From positions 744,001 to 808,000 of the forward strand of contig NZ_JACHDN010000001.1 in the NCBI RefSeq assembly GCF_014201095.1: 64,000 nt of DNA, written 5' to 3'. This DNA comes from Cellulomonas hominis (GTDB lineage: Bacteria; Actinomycetota; Actinomycetes; Actinomycetales; Cellulomonadaceae). Numbering within the stretch: the stretch's first letter is position 1; the number at the start of each line of letters is the position of its first letter. The translations under genes were made by a program, and so were the position numbers. Of the stretch, positions 38,567-47,686 are shown in pieces. Under the pieces are notes generated by a model. The model saw nothing but the letters and a program-made list of their open reading frames with translations, did no database searches and was not told the DNA's origin.

Positions 38567-41500
38567 GTGACCGAGACGGGACCCGGCCGGGGCCGCCGCA
38601 CGCGCTGGGCGGTGGCCGCCGGCGTGGTCGCGGTGGCGGTGGCCGCCGCGGGCACGACCGTCGCCCTGACCCGCGAGCGCGACGCCTCCTCGGCGGCGGA
38701 CGGCGCCGCGCCCCCGTCGGCCGGGGTGCCCGCCGCCCGGATGTGCGGCGTGGTGGACCCGGGCCGGTTCGCGGCCCTGGCGGCAGACGCGCCGAGCGTC
38801 GAGCCGCGCGCCCTGGTGCCCGACCTGACGGCGGCGGGCGGCGGCGAGCCCGGCGGCCTGGAGGCGGTCGGCGACCACGTGGCGACGCTCGCGCACGGCG
38901 ACGGCGGCAGCGTCATCACGACGTGGTCGGCCTCCGGGGCGGCGGAGCGCACGGTGACGATCCCCGGCGCACCCGGCGTCTTCACCCTGGCCCCGGACGG
39001 CGCCGTCATCGCGCCGACCGGCACCGAGCCGGGCACCGAGGTCGGCTCGTGGACCGGCGGCGACGACCCCGGCACGGTGTGGGACGTCGCGGACGCCGGC
39101 GAGGGCCGGGTCATCGACGTGCTGCCGTTCACCGCCGGGGAGGCCGGGGTGGTCGCCGCCGTCGCGTTCGAGGGGTCGCGCACCCTCGGCCTGCTGCACG
39201 CGGACGGCACCGTCTCGGACGGGCCGGAGCTCGCGTGGGACTGGTACCCGCGGTTCTTCGTGCAGCCCGACGGCACGCTGTTCGTCCTGAGCGACGTCGA
39301 CGGCGAGTCCACCTACACGACCCTCACCCGGTACGACGCCGACGGCGAGGTGCTGCTCGAGGTCGGCGGCCGGATGGCCGAGGACTCCGACAACGGCCGG
39401 CCCCAGGTGATCGACCACCCCTCCGGGGTCGCGCCCGCCCCGGACGGCGACGGGTTCCTCGTGTTCGGCCCGACCTGGCGGATCGCCGAGATCGGCCCGG
39501 ACGGGGTGTGGCGGGGCGTCGCCCTGTCGGAGCGCGGGGAGGGCTCGACGTTCCGGATGGCCGAGCAGTCGCCGCTGCGCCGGGTGGGCGACGACTACGT
39601 GTTCCTGTCCGCGACCGAGGACGGCACGGTGCAGCTCACCCGCGTGACGGCCCCCGAGATGCGCACCCTCCTGGACGCGCCGATCACCTGGAACGTCGCG
39701 GTCTCGGGCGCCACCGACAAGCTGGGCTTCGGCGCCGGGCTGGCGACGGACGCCCCGTACGACTACTTCGCCGACGGCGAGACCCCCGCCGTGCACGCCA
39801 CCTTCGACCCCTGGTGGGGTGCGGTCTCCGGGGACTACGAGCTCCGGTACGAGGTGAGCGGCGACCCCTGGGCGCAGCCCGCGATCGCCCCGGTCACCGG
39901 CACGGTCGCGATCCCCGCGGACGGCGGCGAGGTGCCGCTCGACCTGCCGGCGGCCCGCCCGGGCCCCTACCAGGTGCACGCCACGCTGGTGGAGAAGGCC
40001 ACCGGCGACGCGCGCTCGGCCACCTGCCTGCGGTACGCGGTCGGCGCGCCGGGCGCGACGTTCGACCCGGGCGCCCTCGCGGACGGCGCCGACTGGGGCG
40101 GGGCCGGACCGCTGCGCGGGGTGCAGCTCGCCGACGAGCTCGGCCTCGGCATGCACCGGGTGCAGCTCGACTTCTCCGGCATGGTGCCCGAGGGCGCCCG
40201 CCCGTCCGTGGCGGCGCTGGACCTCGGCGCGATCCCCGGGGCGGAGGAGGACGACCCGTTCGCCGGGCTGGCCGCCGCCGCGTCCGAGGCCGTCGAGCGC
40301 GGCGTGCTGCTCTACGTGCAGATCGGCGAGGCGGACCAGCGCGCGCAGCAGGCCGTCGCGGACGGGTCCTGGGGCGCGTGGGTGTCCGCCATCGTCACCG
40401 CGATCCACGAGGGGGCCCCGGACGTCACGCTGTGGGCGCCCTGGAACGAGCCGAACAACACCGGGATCGGCGGCGCGGACTACGCCCGGGACATCCTCGC
40501 CCCCGCCGCGGACGCGGTGCACCGCGCCGACCCCCGCGCGCGGGTGATCGGCGGGAACGCGCTGAACGTGGTGGTGCCGTGGTACGCCGAGGCCGTCGAC
40601 GCCGGGGCGTGCGCGTCCTGGGACGTCGTGGGCATCCACCCGTACACCGGGTTCAACCGCTCCTGGGACGAGGAGGGCGCGCAGGGACCGATCGGCCAGA
40701 TCACGGAGCTGCGCGAGGTGCTGGCCGCCTGCGGCGACGACGTGGAGGTGTGGAACACCGAGTCCGGCTGGTGGTCGGACGGGCCGGCGAACGAGTGGCA
40801 CCAGGCCTACGACGTGGCCCGCACCTCCCTGTGGCAGAGCGCACTCGGCGTCGGGGCCTGGATGTACTTCTTCAGCGAGGGCGGCTGGGGCGAGGCCGAG
40901 AACACCTGGTCGCTGGTGCAGGTCGGCTCGTACGTGAAGCCCGGCGCCCTCGCGATGGCCACGGTGGGGCCGCTGCTGGCCGGCCGGCCGGCCGCCGAGC
41001 CCGCGGAGGTCGAGGACCCGACGGTCCGCGCGATGACGGTCCCGCCCGCGCCCGGGTCGGACGCCGACCCGCTGCTCGCGGTGTGGACGCTGGACGCGCT
41101 GACCGACGTCGCCCTGCTCGCCGACGAGGACGCGGCCGTCACCGTCACCGACGTGTACGGCGCGACCCGCACGGTCGACGTCGTGGGCGGCGAGGCCACC
41201 ACCTTCCGGGCCACCGGGGCGCCGCAGTTCCTGGCCGCCCCCTCGTCCACCCGGCTCCGGGTCGCGGCCCTGGACGGGGGCAGCAATTTGCTCGCCGGGG
41301 GCACCGTGACCGCGTCGTCCACCTCGGACGGCGACGCCGCGACGCTCGTCACCGCCGAGGGCGCCCTCGCGACGCCCTGGCGCGCGGGCGGCAGCACCGC
41401 GGAGGGCCCCGATGTGAGCCCGTGGGTGCGGGTGGAGCTCGCCGAGCCCGCGACGCTCGACCGCGTGGTCATCGGCTCCGCCGGCATCCGGTGCTGCACC

Positions 41501-41797
41501 ACCGGCGTGAAGGACGCCGTCGTCGAGGTCGAGTCCGACGGCGCGTGGACCGAGGTCGGGCGGGTCGAGGGCGCGTTCCTCGAGCGCACCAGCACGGTCC
41601 GGTTCGACCCGGTCGAGGCCACGGCCGTCCGCGTCACCGTGCCGACCACCGAGCAGCGGGACGTGACGATCCCCAGCGCGAACTACAGCGGCCAGTCCGG
41701 CGGCCTGCTCCCGGCGTGGGAGCCGGTGCAGGCCGAGCCGACCTGGCCCGTCTCCCTCGTCGGACTGGCCGCCTACGGCCCCGGACGAGCGCCATGA
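38567..41797 (+). CDS. Large membrane-anchored glycoside hydrolase with discoidin-type C-terminus
   Basis: A 1076-residue protein with a signal-anchor helix at about residues 13-34 (RWAVAAGVVAVAVAAAGTTV). Outside the membrane come a beta-propeller-like region (about 90-390), an Ig-like strand set (about 400-500), and a TIM-barrel hydrolase of GH5/GH39 style at about 510-870. The barrel shows LWAPWNEPNN (acid/base Glu near 626) and VWNTESGWW (nucleophile Glu near 728). The last 180 residues resemble an F5/8 discoidin or CBM32 module (LAGGTVTASSTSDGDAATLV). It probably cuts or trims the exported polysaccharide, as PslG does in the Psl locus (analogy). RBS GAGGGGGA before GTG 38567. Confidence 0.75.
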   Translation: MTETGPGRGRRTRWAVAAGVVAVAVAAAGTTVALTRERDASSAADGAAPPSAGVPAARMCGVVDPGRFAALAADAPSVEPRALVPDLTAAGGGEPGGLEAVGDHVATLAHGDGGSVITTWSASGAAERTVTIPGAPGVFTLAPDGAVIAPTGTEPGTEVGSWTGGDDPGTVWDVADAGEGRVIDVLPFTAGEAGVVAAVAFEGSRTLGLLHADGTVSDGPELAWDWYPRFFVQPDGTLFVLSDVDGESTYTTLTRYDADGEVLLEVGGRMAEDSDNGRPQVIDHPSGVAPAPDGDGFLVFGPTWRIAEIGPDGVWRGVALSERGEGSTFRMAEQSPLRRVGDDYVFLSATEDGTVQLTRVTAPEMRTLLDAPITWNVAVSGATDKLGFGAGLATDAPYDYFADGETPAVHATFDPWWGAVSGDYELRYEVSGDPWAQPAIAPVTGTVAIPADGGEVPLDLPAARPGPYQVHATLVEKATGDARSATCLRYAVGAPGATFDPGALADGADWGGAGPLRGVQLADELGLGMHRVQLDFSGMVPEGARPSVAALDLGAIPGAEEDDPFAGLAAAASEAVERGVLLYVQIGEADQRAQQAVADGSWGAWVSAIVTAIHEGAPDVTLWAPWNEPNNTGIGGADYARDILAPAADAVHRADPRARVIGGNALNVVVPWYAEAVDAGACASWDVVGIHPYTGFNRSWDEEGAQGPIGQITELREVLAACGDDVEVWNTESGWWSDGPANEWHQAYDVARTSLWQSALGVGAWMYFFSEGGWGEAENTWSLVQVGSYVKPGALAMATVGPLLAGRPAAEPAEVEDPTVRAMTVPPAPGSDADPLLAVWTLDALTDVALLADEDAAVTVTDVYGATRTVDVVGGEATTFRATGAPQFLAAPSSTRLRVAALDGGSNLLAGGTVTASSTSDGDAATLVTAEGALATPWRAGGSTAEGPDVSPWVRVELAEPATLDRVVIGSAGIRCCTTGVKDAVVEVESDGAWTEVGRVEGAFLERTSTVRFDPVEATAVRVTVPTTEQRDVTIPSANYSGQSGGLLPAWEPVQAEPTWPVSLVGLAAYGPGRAP

Positions 41798-41865
41798 CCG
41801 CAGACCAGGAGGGCACGATGCGCCAGGACGACGCCGCCGACCGCACGAAGGGAGGCCGGCCGTGA
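41794..41865 (+). CDS. 23-codon linker ORF
   Basis: A small ORF (ATG 41794 to TGA 41865) that shares ATGA with the hydrolase stop and GTGA with the start of the next glycosyltransferase. The peptide begins MTADQEGTMRQDDAADRTKG, is highly charged and has no recognisable domain. The double overlap suggests translational coupling from one large gene to the next. It may encode no stable product. AAGGGAGG near its end is the ribosome site of the next gene. Confidence 0.5.
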   Translation: MTADQEGTMRQDDAADRTKGGRP

Positions 41866-42806
41866 CCGCGCGGGTCACCGTCGGGGTCCCCGTCTACAAC
41901 GGGGAGAAGTACGTCGAGGCGGCGCTGGCGTCCGTCCGCGCCCAGGACGAGCCGGACCTCGAGATCCTGATCTCCGACAACGGGTCCACCGACGGCACGG
42001 AGGAGATCTGCCGGGCGGTGGCGGCCGCGGACGAGCGGGTCACCTACCACCGGCAGGACGTGAACCGCGGGGGCGCGTGGAACTTCAACCGCCTGGTGGA
42101 GCTCGCGTCGGCGCCGTACTTCACCTGGGCCGCGGCCGACGACATCCGGCGCCCGTCGTTCGTGCGCCGCTGCCTGGAGACGTTCGCCGACCGCGACCCC
42201 GCCACGGTGCTGGTGTACCCGCGGACGCAGATCATCGACGCCGCGGGCCGGGTGACCGAGGACCTGTTCGACGCCGACCTGGAGTGCGCCGAGCCGACAC
42301 CGCACGAGCGGATGGCGCACTTCCTGCGGGCGCAGGGCGCGCACATCTTCTACGGCCTGCACCGCACGGAGGTGCTGCGCAGCACGCGGCTCATCCGCCC
42401 GAGCGTGAGCAACGACATGGTGCTGCTGGCCGAGCTCGCGTGCCGCGGGCCGTTCGCGATGGTGCCCGAGCAGCTGTTCCTGCAGCGGCGGCACCCGGAG
42501 GCCTTCTCCCAGCAGGGCCGGGGCCAGCTCGCCTGGCACGCCCCGACGGCCGCGGTGCGGTTCGCGTTCCCGCACACCAAGGTCACCGGCGAGCTGGTCC
42601 GGGCGGTGACCTCCTCGCCGATCCCGCTCGCGGAGAAGCTGCGCTGCCTCGCGGTGATCCCCGGGTCGTGGACGCTGCCCCGCTGGCGCGGCCCGGCCGC
42701 CGACCTGCGCACGGCGGCCGGCCTGGCCCCGCGCAGCGCCGTCCGCCGGGCGCGGGCGACGACGACCACGACGCCGGGGACCCCGGGGACGGAGGCGGTC
42801 CGGTGA
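41862..42806 (+). CDS. GT2-family glycosyltransferase
   Basis: A 314-residue GT-A enzyme from GTG 41862. VTVGVPVYNGEKYVEAALAS opens the fold, then LISDNGSTDGTEEICRAVAA and FTWAAADDIRRPSFVRRCLE with the metal-binding ADD motif near residue 92. It lacks membrane helices. The C-terminus is Thr/Pro-rich. Ribosome site GGGAGG. Overlaps of four bases with both neighbours put it in the operon. Sugar specificity is unknown. Confidence 0.93.
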   Translation: MTARVTVGVPVYNGEKYVEAALASVRAQDEPDLEILISDNGSTDGTEEICRAVAAADERVTYHRQDVNRGGAWNFNRLVELASAPYFTWAAADDIRRPSFVRRCLETFADRDPATVLVYPRTQIIDAAGRVTEDLFDADLECAEPTPHERMAHFLRAQGAHIFYGLHRTEVLRSTRLIRPSVSNDMVLLAELACRGPFAMVPEQLFLQRRHPEAFSQQGRGQLAWHAPTAAVRFAFPHTKVTGELVRAVTSSPIPLAEKLRCLAVIPGSWTLPRWRGPAADLRTAAGLAPRSAVRRARATTTTTPGTPGTEAVR

Positions 42807-44023
42807 GCCTCGCCGACGACACGGCCGCGCGCGCGGCGGCACCCGTGCCCGCGACGCGCGTCCCCGAGGTGCACGTCATCACCCCGGGCGACCACTTCTC
42901 GCCCTCCACGGGCTCGGCGATCCCGACGGTCGTCGACGGCCTGTGCGGGGCGCTGCCGGACGTGCCCGGGCTCGCGCGGCCGCGCGTCGCGGTGGCCGAG
43001 GGCACGTACGCCGACCGCTACCCGAGCGCGGACGCGGTGCTGTACCCGCCGGCCCGGGCGCACCGCGCCGACCGCTACCTGGACGCCCTCGCCGGGCGCG
43101 CGGGCCTGCCGCGGCCGGGCGCCCGCCGGGTGCTGCGGCCGGCGCTGGGCGCGCAGCGGGACTGGGAGCGCTCGGCCGTCCTGGTGCACAACGCGCCGCA
43201 GGCGATCGGCCTCGTGGACCCCCGGCACGTCGCCGTGCTCTACGCGCACAACCTGCTGCTGCGCTCGTACTCCGTCCGGGAGGCGGGGCGCGCGCTCGAC
43301 CGCGCCGACGCGCTGGTGTGCGTGAGCGAGTCGCTCGCCGAGCAGACCCGGCCGTACCTGCCCCCGCGCCTGCACTCCCGGATCCGGGTCGTGCGCAACG
43401 GCGTCGACACGGCGCACTTCGTGCCGCGGGCGGACCCGGCGCGCGGCGACCGGCTGCGGGTCACGTTCGTCGGCCGGATGATCCGCGACAAGGGCGCCGA
43501 CGTGGTGCTCGACGCGGTGGCGCTGCTCGACCGCGACGACATCGAGCTGACGATCGTCGGCAGCCAGGGCTTCGACGCGAGGGCGCCGTTGTCCCCCTTC
43601 GAGCAGGAGCTGCACCGCAAGGCCGCCGCCCTCGGCGACCGGGTCCGGCTGCGCCCGTTCACCGCGCGGCGGGAGGTGGCCGGCGTCTACCGCGAGGCGG
43701 ACGTCGTCGTGGTCGCGTCGCGCTGGCTCGAGCCCTGCCCGCTCACCGTCCTGGAGGGCATGGCGTCCGGCGTGCCGGTCGTGGCCAGCCGGATCGGGGG
43801 CATCCCGGAGATCATGCAGGGCACGGGGATGCAGGTCGCCCCCGGCGACCCGGCCGACCTCGCGGCGGCGCTGGAGGCCCTGGCGGACGACGAGGCGCTC
43901 CGGCTCCGGACCGGCGCGGAGTGCCGGACGTGGGCGGAGGCGCACGACTGGCGCTGGGCGCGCACCCACCTGGACGCCGTGCTGGCCGAGGCCGCGGGCG
44001 TTTCACCCACGCCGGTCGGGTGA
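42803..44023 (+). CDS. GT4-family glycosyltransferase
   Basis: A 406-residue GT-B enzyme. The N-terminal domain reads VHVITPGDHFSPSTGSAIPT, VLVHNAPQAIGLVDPRHVAV and VCVSESLAEQ. The donor half has VTFVGRMIRDKGADVVLDAV near 225, followed by ELTIVGSQGFDARAPLSPFE, and the catalytic EX7E block SRWLEPCPLTVLEGMASGVP. GTG at 42803 overlaps the preceding stop. Its own stop at 44021-44023 lies inside the site E element, so regulation and termination overlap there. Confidence 0.92.
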   Translation: MSLADDTAARAAAPVPATRVPEVHVITPGDHFSPSTGSAIPTVVDGLCGALPDVPGLARPRVAVAEGTYADRYPSADAVLYPPARAHRADRYLDALAGRAGLPRPGARRVLRPALGAQRDWERSAVLVHNAPQAIGLVDPRHVAVLYAHNLLLRSYSVREAGRALDRADALVCVSESLAEQTRPYLPPRLHSRIRVVRNGVDTAHFVPRADPARGDRLRVTFVGRMIRDKGADVVLDAVALLDRDDIELTIVGSQGFDARAPLSPFEQELHRKAAALGDRVRLRPFTARREVAGVYREADVVVVASRWLEPCPLTVLEGMASGVPVVASRIGGIPEIMQGTGMQVAPGDPADLAAALEALADDEALRLRTGAECRTWAEAHDWRWARTHLDAVLAEAAGVSPTPVG

Positions 44024-44068
44024 ACCTCGTGCACCAAATGTCCGGATTGTCCCGGTGACCGGCACGAT
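44001..44068 (+). promoter_or_regulatory. Possible internal promoter in the EPS operon (site E)
   Basis: TTTCACCC (44001-44008) and GGGTGAA (44018-44024) form an inverted pair, with ATGTCCGG at 44038-44045. CACGAT at 44063-44068 could be a -10 box, 30 bases from the end of the GGGTGAA-N2-TCGTGC segment. The following ATG is at 44076, so the transcript could be leaderless. The CGGAC half is poor here. Confidence 0.35.
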
Positions 44069-44075
44069 GGTCCCC

Positions 44076-46196
44076 ATGCGCGTCCTGCGGATCTCCCACA
44101 GCGCCGTCGTCACGGCGTGGCGCGGCCGGGAGGCCGCCCTGCGCGACCGCGGGATGACCGTCCGCACGCTGTCCGCCCGCAGGTGGGAGGAGGGCGGCCG
44201 GGACGTCGACCTGGAGCCGCAGCCGGGCGAGGACGTCGTCGGCGTCCGCACGCTCGGGCGCCACCCGAACGTGTTCCTCTACGACCCCCGCCCGGTCTGG
44301 CGCGCGCTCGGCGAGGACTGGGACGTGCTGGACCTGCACGAGGAGCCCGCCGCGCTGGCCACCGCCGAGGTGCTGCTGCTGCGCGCGCTGCGCCGGTCCC
44401 GCGTGCCCTACGTGCTGTACTCCGCGCAGAACCTCGCCAAGCGCTACCCGCCGCCGTTCCGGTGGTGGGAGCGGGGGGCGCTGCGCCACGCGGGCGCGGT
44501 CAGCGTCTGCAACTCCGAGGCCGGCGACGTGCTGCGCGCCAAGGGGCTGACCGCCCCCGCGCACGTCATCGGGCTCGGCGTCGAGCCGCCCGAGGGCGCC
44601 GGCTCGACCCAGGACGCCGGCGTAGTCGGTGCGGCTGCCCCCGCGCGCACCGGCTACGTCGGCCGCCTCCTCGCCCCGCACAAGGGGCTCGACGTGCTGC
44701 TGGACGCCGCCGAGGCCGACCCGCGGCTGCACGTCGCGATCGCCGGCGCCGGACCGCACGAGGCCGCGCTGCGCCGCCGCGCCGCCGGGCCCGCGCTCGC
44801 CGGGCGGGTGACGTTCCACGGGCACCTCGCGGGCGCCGACCTCGCCGCGTTCTACCGGACCCTCGGCGTGCTGGCGGTGCCCTCGGTCCCGGCGCCGGGG
44901 TGGCTGGAGCAGTTCGGCCGGGTGGCCGTCGAGGCCATGGCCGCCGGGGTCCCCGTCGTCGCGTCCGACTCGGGTGCGCTGCGGGACGTCGTGGGCGGCG
45001 CGGGCGTGCTGGTCCCGCCGGGCGACGCGGCGGCCCTGGCCCGAGCCCTGGCGGAGGTGCTGGACGACCCGGAGCGGGCGGCGGCCCTGAGCGCCGCGGG
45101 CCGGGCGCGCGCGGCGGAGTACACGTGGGGGGCGGTGGCGGAGCGCTACGAGGCCCTGTACCGCGCCGCGCTGGGCGCGACCGGTGCCGCCGGTGCCGCC
45201 GGCGCGGCCGCAGGGCCCGTGGGCGGCGGAGCCGGGGGGCTCGAGGTGGTGGTCGTGGCGTACGGGGCCGCGGGGCTGCTGGAACGCGCGCTCGCGCCGC
45301 TGGCGGGGGCGCTGCCCGTCACCGTGGTGGACAACTCCGGGGACCCGGAGGTCCGGCGCATCGCCCTCGCCGCGGGGGCGCGGTACCTCGACCCGGGCGC
45401 GAACCTCGGGTTCGGGGCGGCGGTCAACCGCGCGCTCGCCGACCCGCTGGTGCCGGGCGCCGACGTGCTGCTGCTCAACCCCGACGCCCGCATCGACGTC
45501 GCCGGGGTGCACGCGCTGCACGCCCGGCTGCGCGCCGGCGCGGACCTGGCCGCCGTGGGTCCCGCGCAGGTGGACGAGGACGGCCGCCCCGCGCGGGTGC
45601 TCTGGCCGTACCCGACGCCCGGCGGCGCGTGGCGGCAGTCCCTCGGCCTCGGCGTCTCGCAGACCGCGGACGGCTTCGTCATCGGGTCCGTGCTGCTGCT
45701 CCGGGCCGAGGCGCTCGCCGCGGTCGGCGGGTTCGACGAGGCGTACTTCCTCTACTCGGAGGAGACCGACTGGCAGCGGCGCGCCCGCCGGGCCGGCTGG
45801 CGGTCGGCGGTCGTGCCCGAGGTGGTCGCGCGGCACGTCGGCGCCGGCACCAGCGCGGACCCCACCCGCCGGGACACGCACTTCCACGCCGGCCAGGAGC
45901 GGTACCTGCGCACCCACCACGGCGCCGCGGGGTGGTCCGTCGCGCGCGCGGCGGTGCTGCTCGGCGGCGTGCCGCGGGCGGTCCTGCCCGGGGAGCGCGG
46001 CGCGGCCGCGCGGCTGCGGGTGCGGCTGTACCTGCGCGGGCCGCTGCGCGCGGAGGCCGCGCTGGGCGACCCCCGCACGCCCCGGCCGCCGCTGCCGGGC
46101 GCGCCCGCCGCGCCCGCCCCGGCCGCCGCGGCCACCGCACCCGCCCCGGCCGGCCCCGACGCCGCCCCCGACGACGAGCGGGAGACCGCCGCATGA
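44076..46196 (+). CDS. GT4-GT2 bifunctional glycosyltransferase fusion
   Basis: A 706-residue protein with two transferases in one chain. Residues 1-370 are GT4 (MRVLRISHSAVVTAWRGREA, then RTGYVGRLLAPHKGLDVLLD and the donor site GWLEQFGRVAVEAMAAGVPV). An Ala/Gly linker (ATGAAGAAGAAAGPVGGGAG) joins a GT2 domain (LEVVVVAYGAAGLLERALAP, LLLNPDARIDVAGVHALHAR and YFLYSEETDWQRRARRAG) of the WbbL rhamnosyltransferase kind. Fusion suggests two consecutive sugars are added without release. ATG 44076 is chosen from promoter geometry; an in-frame start at 44055 also exists. The tail is Pro/Ala-rich. Confidence 0.88.
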   Translation: MRVLRISHSAVVTAWRGREAALRDRGMTVRTLSARRWEEGGRDVDLEPQPGEDVVGVRTLGRHPNVFLYDPRPVWRALGEDWDVLDLHEEPAALATAEVLLLRALRRSRVPYVLYSAQNLAKRYPPPFRWWERGALRHAGAVSVCNSEAGDVLRAKGLTAPAHVIGLGVEPPEGAGSTQDAGVVGAAAPARTGYVGRLLAPHKGLDVLLDAAEADPRLHVAIAGAGPHEAALRRRAAGPALAGRVTFHGHLAGADLAAFYRTLGVLAVPSVPAPGWLEQFGRVAVEAMAAGVPVVASDSGALRDVVGGAGVLVPPGDAAALARALAEVLDDPERAAALSAAGRARAAEYTWGAVAERYEALYRAALGATGAAGAAGAAAGPVGGGAGGLEVVVVAYGAAGLLERALAPLAGALPVTVVDNSGDPEVRRIALAAGARYLDPGANLGFGAAVNRALADPLVPGADVLLLNPDARIDVAGVHALHARLRAGADLAAVGPAQVDEDGRPARVLWPYPTPGGAWRQSLGLGVSQTADGFVIGSVLLLRAEALAAVGGFDEAYFLYSEETDWQRRARRAGWRSAVVPEVVARHVGAGTSADPTRRDTHFHAGQERYLRTHHGAAGWSVARAAVLLGGVPRAVLPGERGAAARLRVRLYLRGPLRAEAALGDPRTPRPPLPGAPAAPAPAAAATAPAPAGPDAAPDDERETAA

Positions 46197-47686
46197 CCAC
46201 CACGCTCCCGCCGCGGACCGAGCTCGCGCCCGGCGTCCGCCCGCACCGCGCCCGCATCCACCCGGGCGTGCTCGAGCGGCTGCCCGGGCGGACCCCCGCC
46301 CGGACCCTGGCGCTGACCGCGGGGGTCGTCGGCATCGGCGTGCTGGTCGTGCTGCTCACGTCCGCGCAGCCGTGGCTGACGCTCGCCGCGGGGGTGGGGG
46401 TGCTGGTCGTCGGGCTGACCCTGCGCGCGCCGGTCGCCCTGCCCGTGGTGGCCGTGCCGTTCCTGCTGCTCGTCAACCGGGTGGGCGGGACGCTGTCGGT
46501 GTCGGACCTCGTGCTGTTCGCCGCGTTCTGGCCCGCGCTGCTGTTCTGCCGCCGGCCGCTGTCGCCGCCGATGCGCGGGGTGCTGTGGGCGACGGCGTTC
46601 TACCAGGCCACCGTGCTGTTCACGGTGATCGTCAACCCCTACGCCGCGAACGCGACCGAGTGGGTGCACTCCTGGCTGCTCGTGGGCGGGGCGCTGCTGG
46701 TCGGCTGGGCGATCGGCGCGGCGGGCTACGCGCGGATCGCCCTCGGGCTCTACGTCGCCGCCGCGGCCGCCGTGGCGGTCACCGCGCTGGGCCAGTGGGT
46801 CGTCAACCTCACGCAGGGGAACACCGGCCCGGTGTACCTCAACGAGCCGTTCTCCATGCACAAGAACTACATCGGGTGCGTGCTCGCATTCGCCGCGATG
46901 GTCGTCTACACCCGGCCCCGGTGGCTGCGCTGGAACGACCTGGTCTGCCTGGCGCTGTTCACGCTGTTCGTGGCCGGCATCCTCGTGGCGCAGTCGCGGC
47001 AGGCGCTGATCGGCGTGGCCGTCGCGGTCGCCGTGGTCGCGCTGCGGCCGGACCCGCACCGGCACCGCTCCAAGGTGGTGCTGCTGGCGGTGGCCGGCGG
47101 GGCCCTGGTCGTCGGCACCCTGGTGCAGGACCAGCTCGAGTCCGGCGACCAGTACAACTCCGCCTACCAGCGGCTCGTCTGGTTCCAGCAGTCGATCGAG
47201 ATCTGGCAGGAGTACCCGGTGTTCGGCGCCGGCCTGCGCTGGTGGTACACCGACCGGTTCGACGAGAAGTTCCAGCCGCCCAACGCCGAGTTCGAGATGC
47301 TCTCCTCCGGCGGCATCGTCGGCCTGGTCGGGTTCCTCGTCATGTTCCTGGCGATCCTCGTCATCCTGTGGCGGGTCGACTCCCGGTACGGGACGCTCGC
47401 GTTCGTCATGATCCTCATGCGGTTCGTGCAGGGGCAGTTCGACCTGTTCTGGGTGGCCGCGCAGGTGTCGATCCCGTTCGTCATCGCGGGCGTCTGCCTC
47501 GGCGCCCAGGCGTACGCGGCGCGGTCCGGGGCGGGCGAGGACGGGCTGCCCCGCGCCGTGCCCGGGTCGGCCGAGCCCGCGCCCCCGCGCGCCCCGGGAC
47601 CGGCCGACAGCCCGGCCGGGCGGCACGCGCGCCGCCCGCGGGCCCGCCGGCTGCCGCTCCCCGTCGGCCACCGGGGGCGCTCGTGA
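46193..47686 (+). CDS. O-antigen ligase/polymerase-like membrane protein
   Basis: A 497-residue multi-pass membrane protein with about ten to eleven helices (LTAGVVGIGVLVVLLT, LTLAAGVGVLVVGLTL, then LFTLFVAGILVAQSRQALIG). The Wzy-C/WaaL-type segment is VAQSRQALIGVAVAVAVVAL, with the large outside loop that follows it (SAYQRLVWFQQSIEIWQEYP, then VFGAGLRWWYTDRF and PPNAEFEMLSSGGIVGLVGF). Such proteins polymerise lipid-linked repeats or ligate polymer to an acceptor. With an ABC exporter in the same operon, ligase is as plausible as polymerase. It overlaps both neighbours by four bases. The last 50 residues are basic. Confidence 0.85.
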   Translation: MTTTLPPRTELAPGVRPHRARIHPGVLERLPGRTPARTLALTAGVVGIGVLVVLLTSAQPWLTLAAGVGVLVVGLTLRAPVALPVVAVPFLLLVNRVGGTLSVSDLVLFAAFWPALLFCRRPLSPPMRGVLWATAFYQATVLFTVIVNPYAANATEWVHSWLLVGGALLVGWAIGAAGYARIALGLYVAAAAAVAVTALGQWVVNLTQGNTGPVYLNEPFSMHKNYIGCVLAFAAMVVYTRPRWLRWNDLVCLALFTLFVAGILVAQSRQALIGVAVAVAVVALRPDPHRHRSKVVLLAVAGGALVVGTLVQDQLESGDQYNSAYQRLVWFQQSIEIWQEYPVFGAGLRWWYTDRFDEKFQPPNAEFEMLSSGGIVGLVGFLVMFLAILVILWRVDSRYGTLAFVMILMRFVQGQFDLFWVAAQVSIPFVIAGVCLGAQAYAARSGAGEDGLPRAVPGSAEPAPPRAPGPADSPAGRHARRPRARRLPLPVGHRGRS

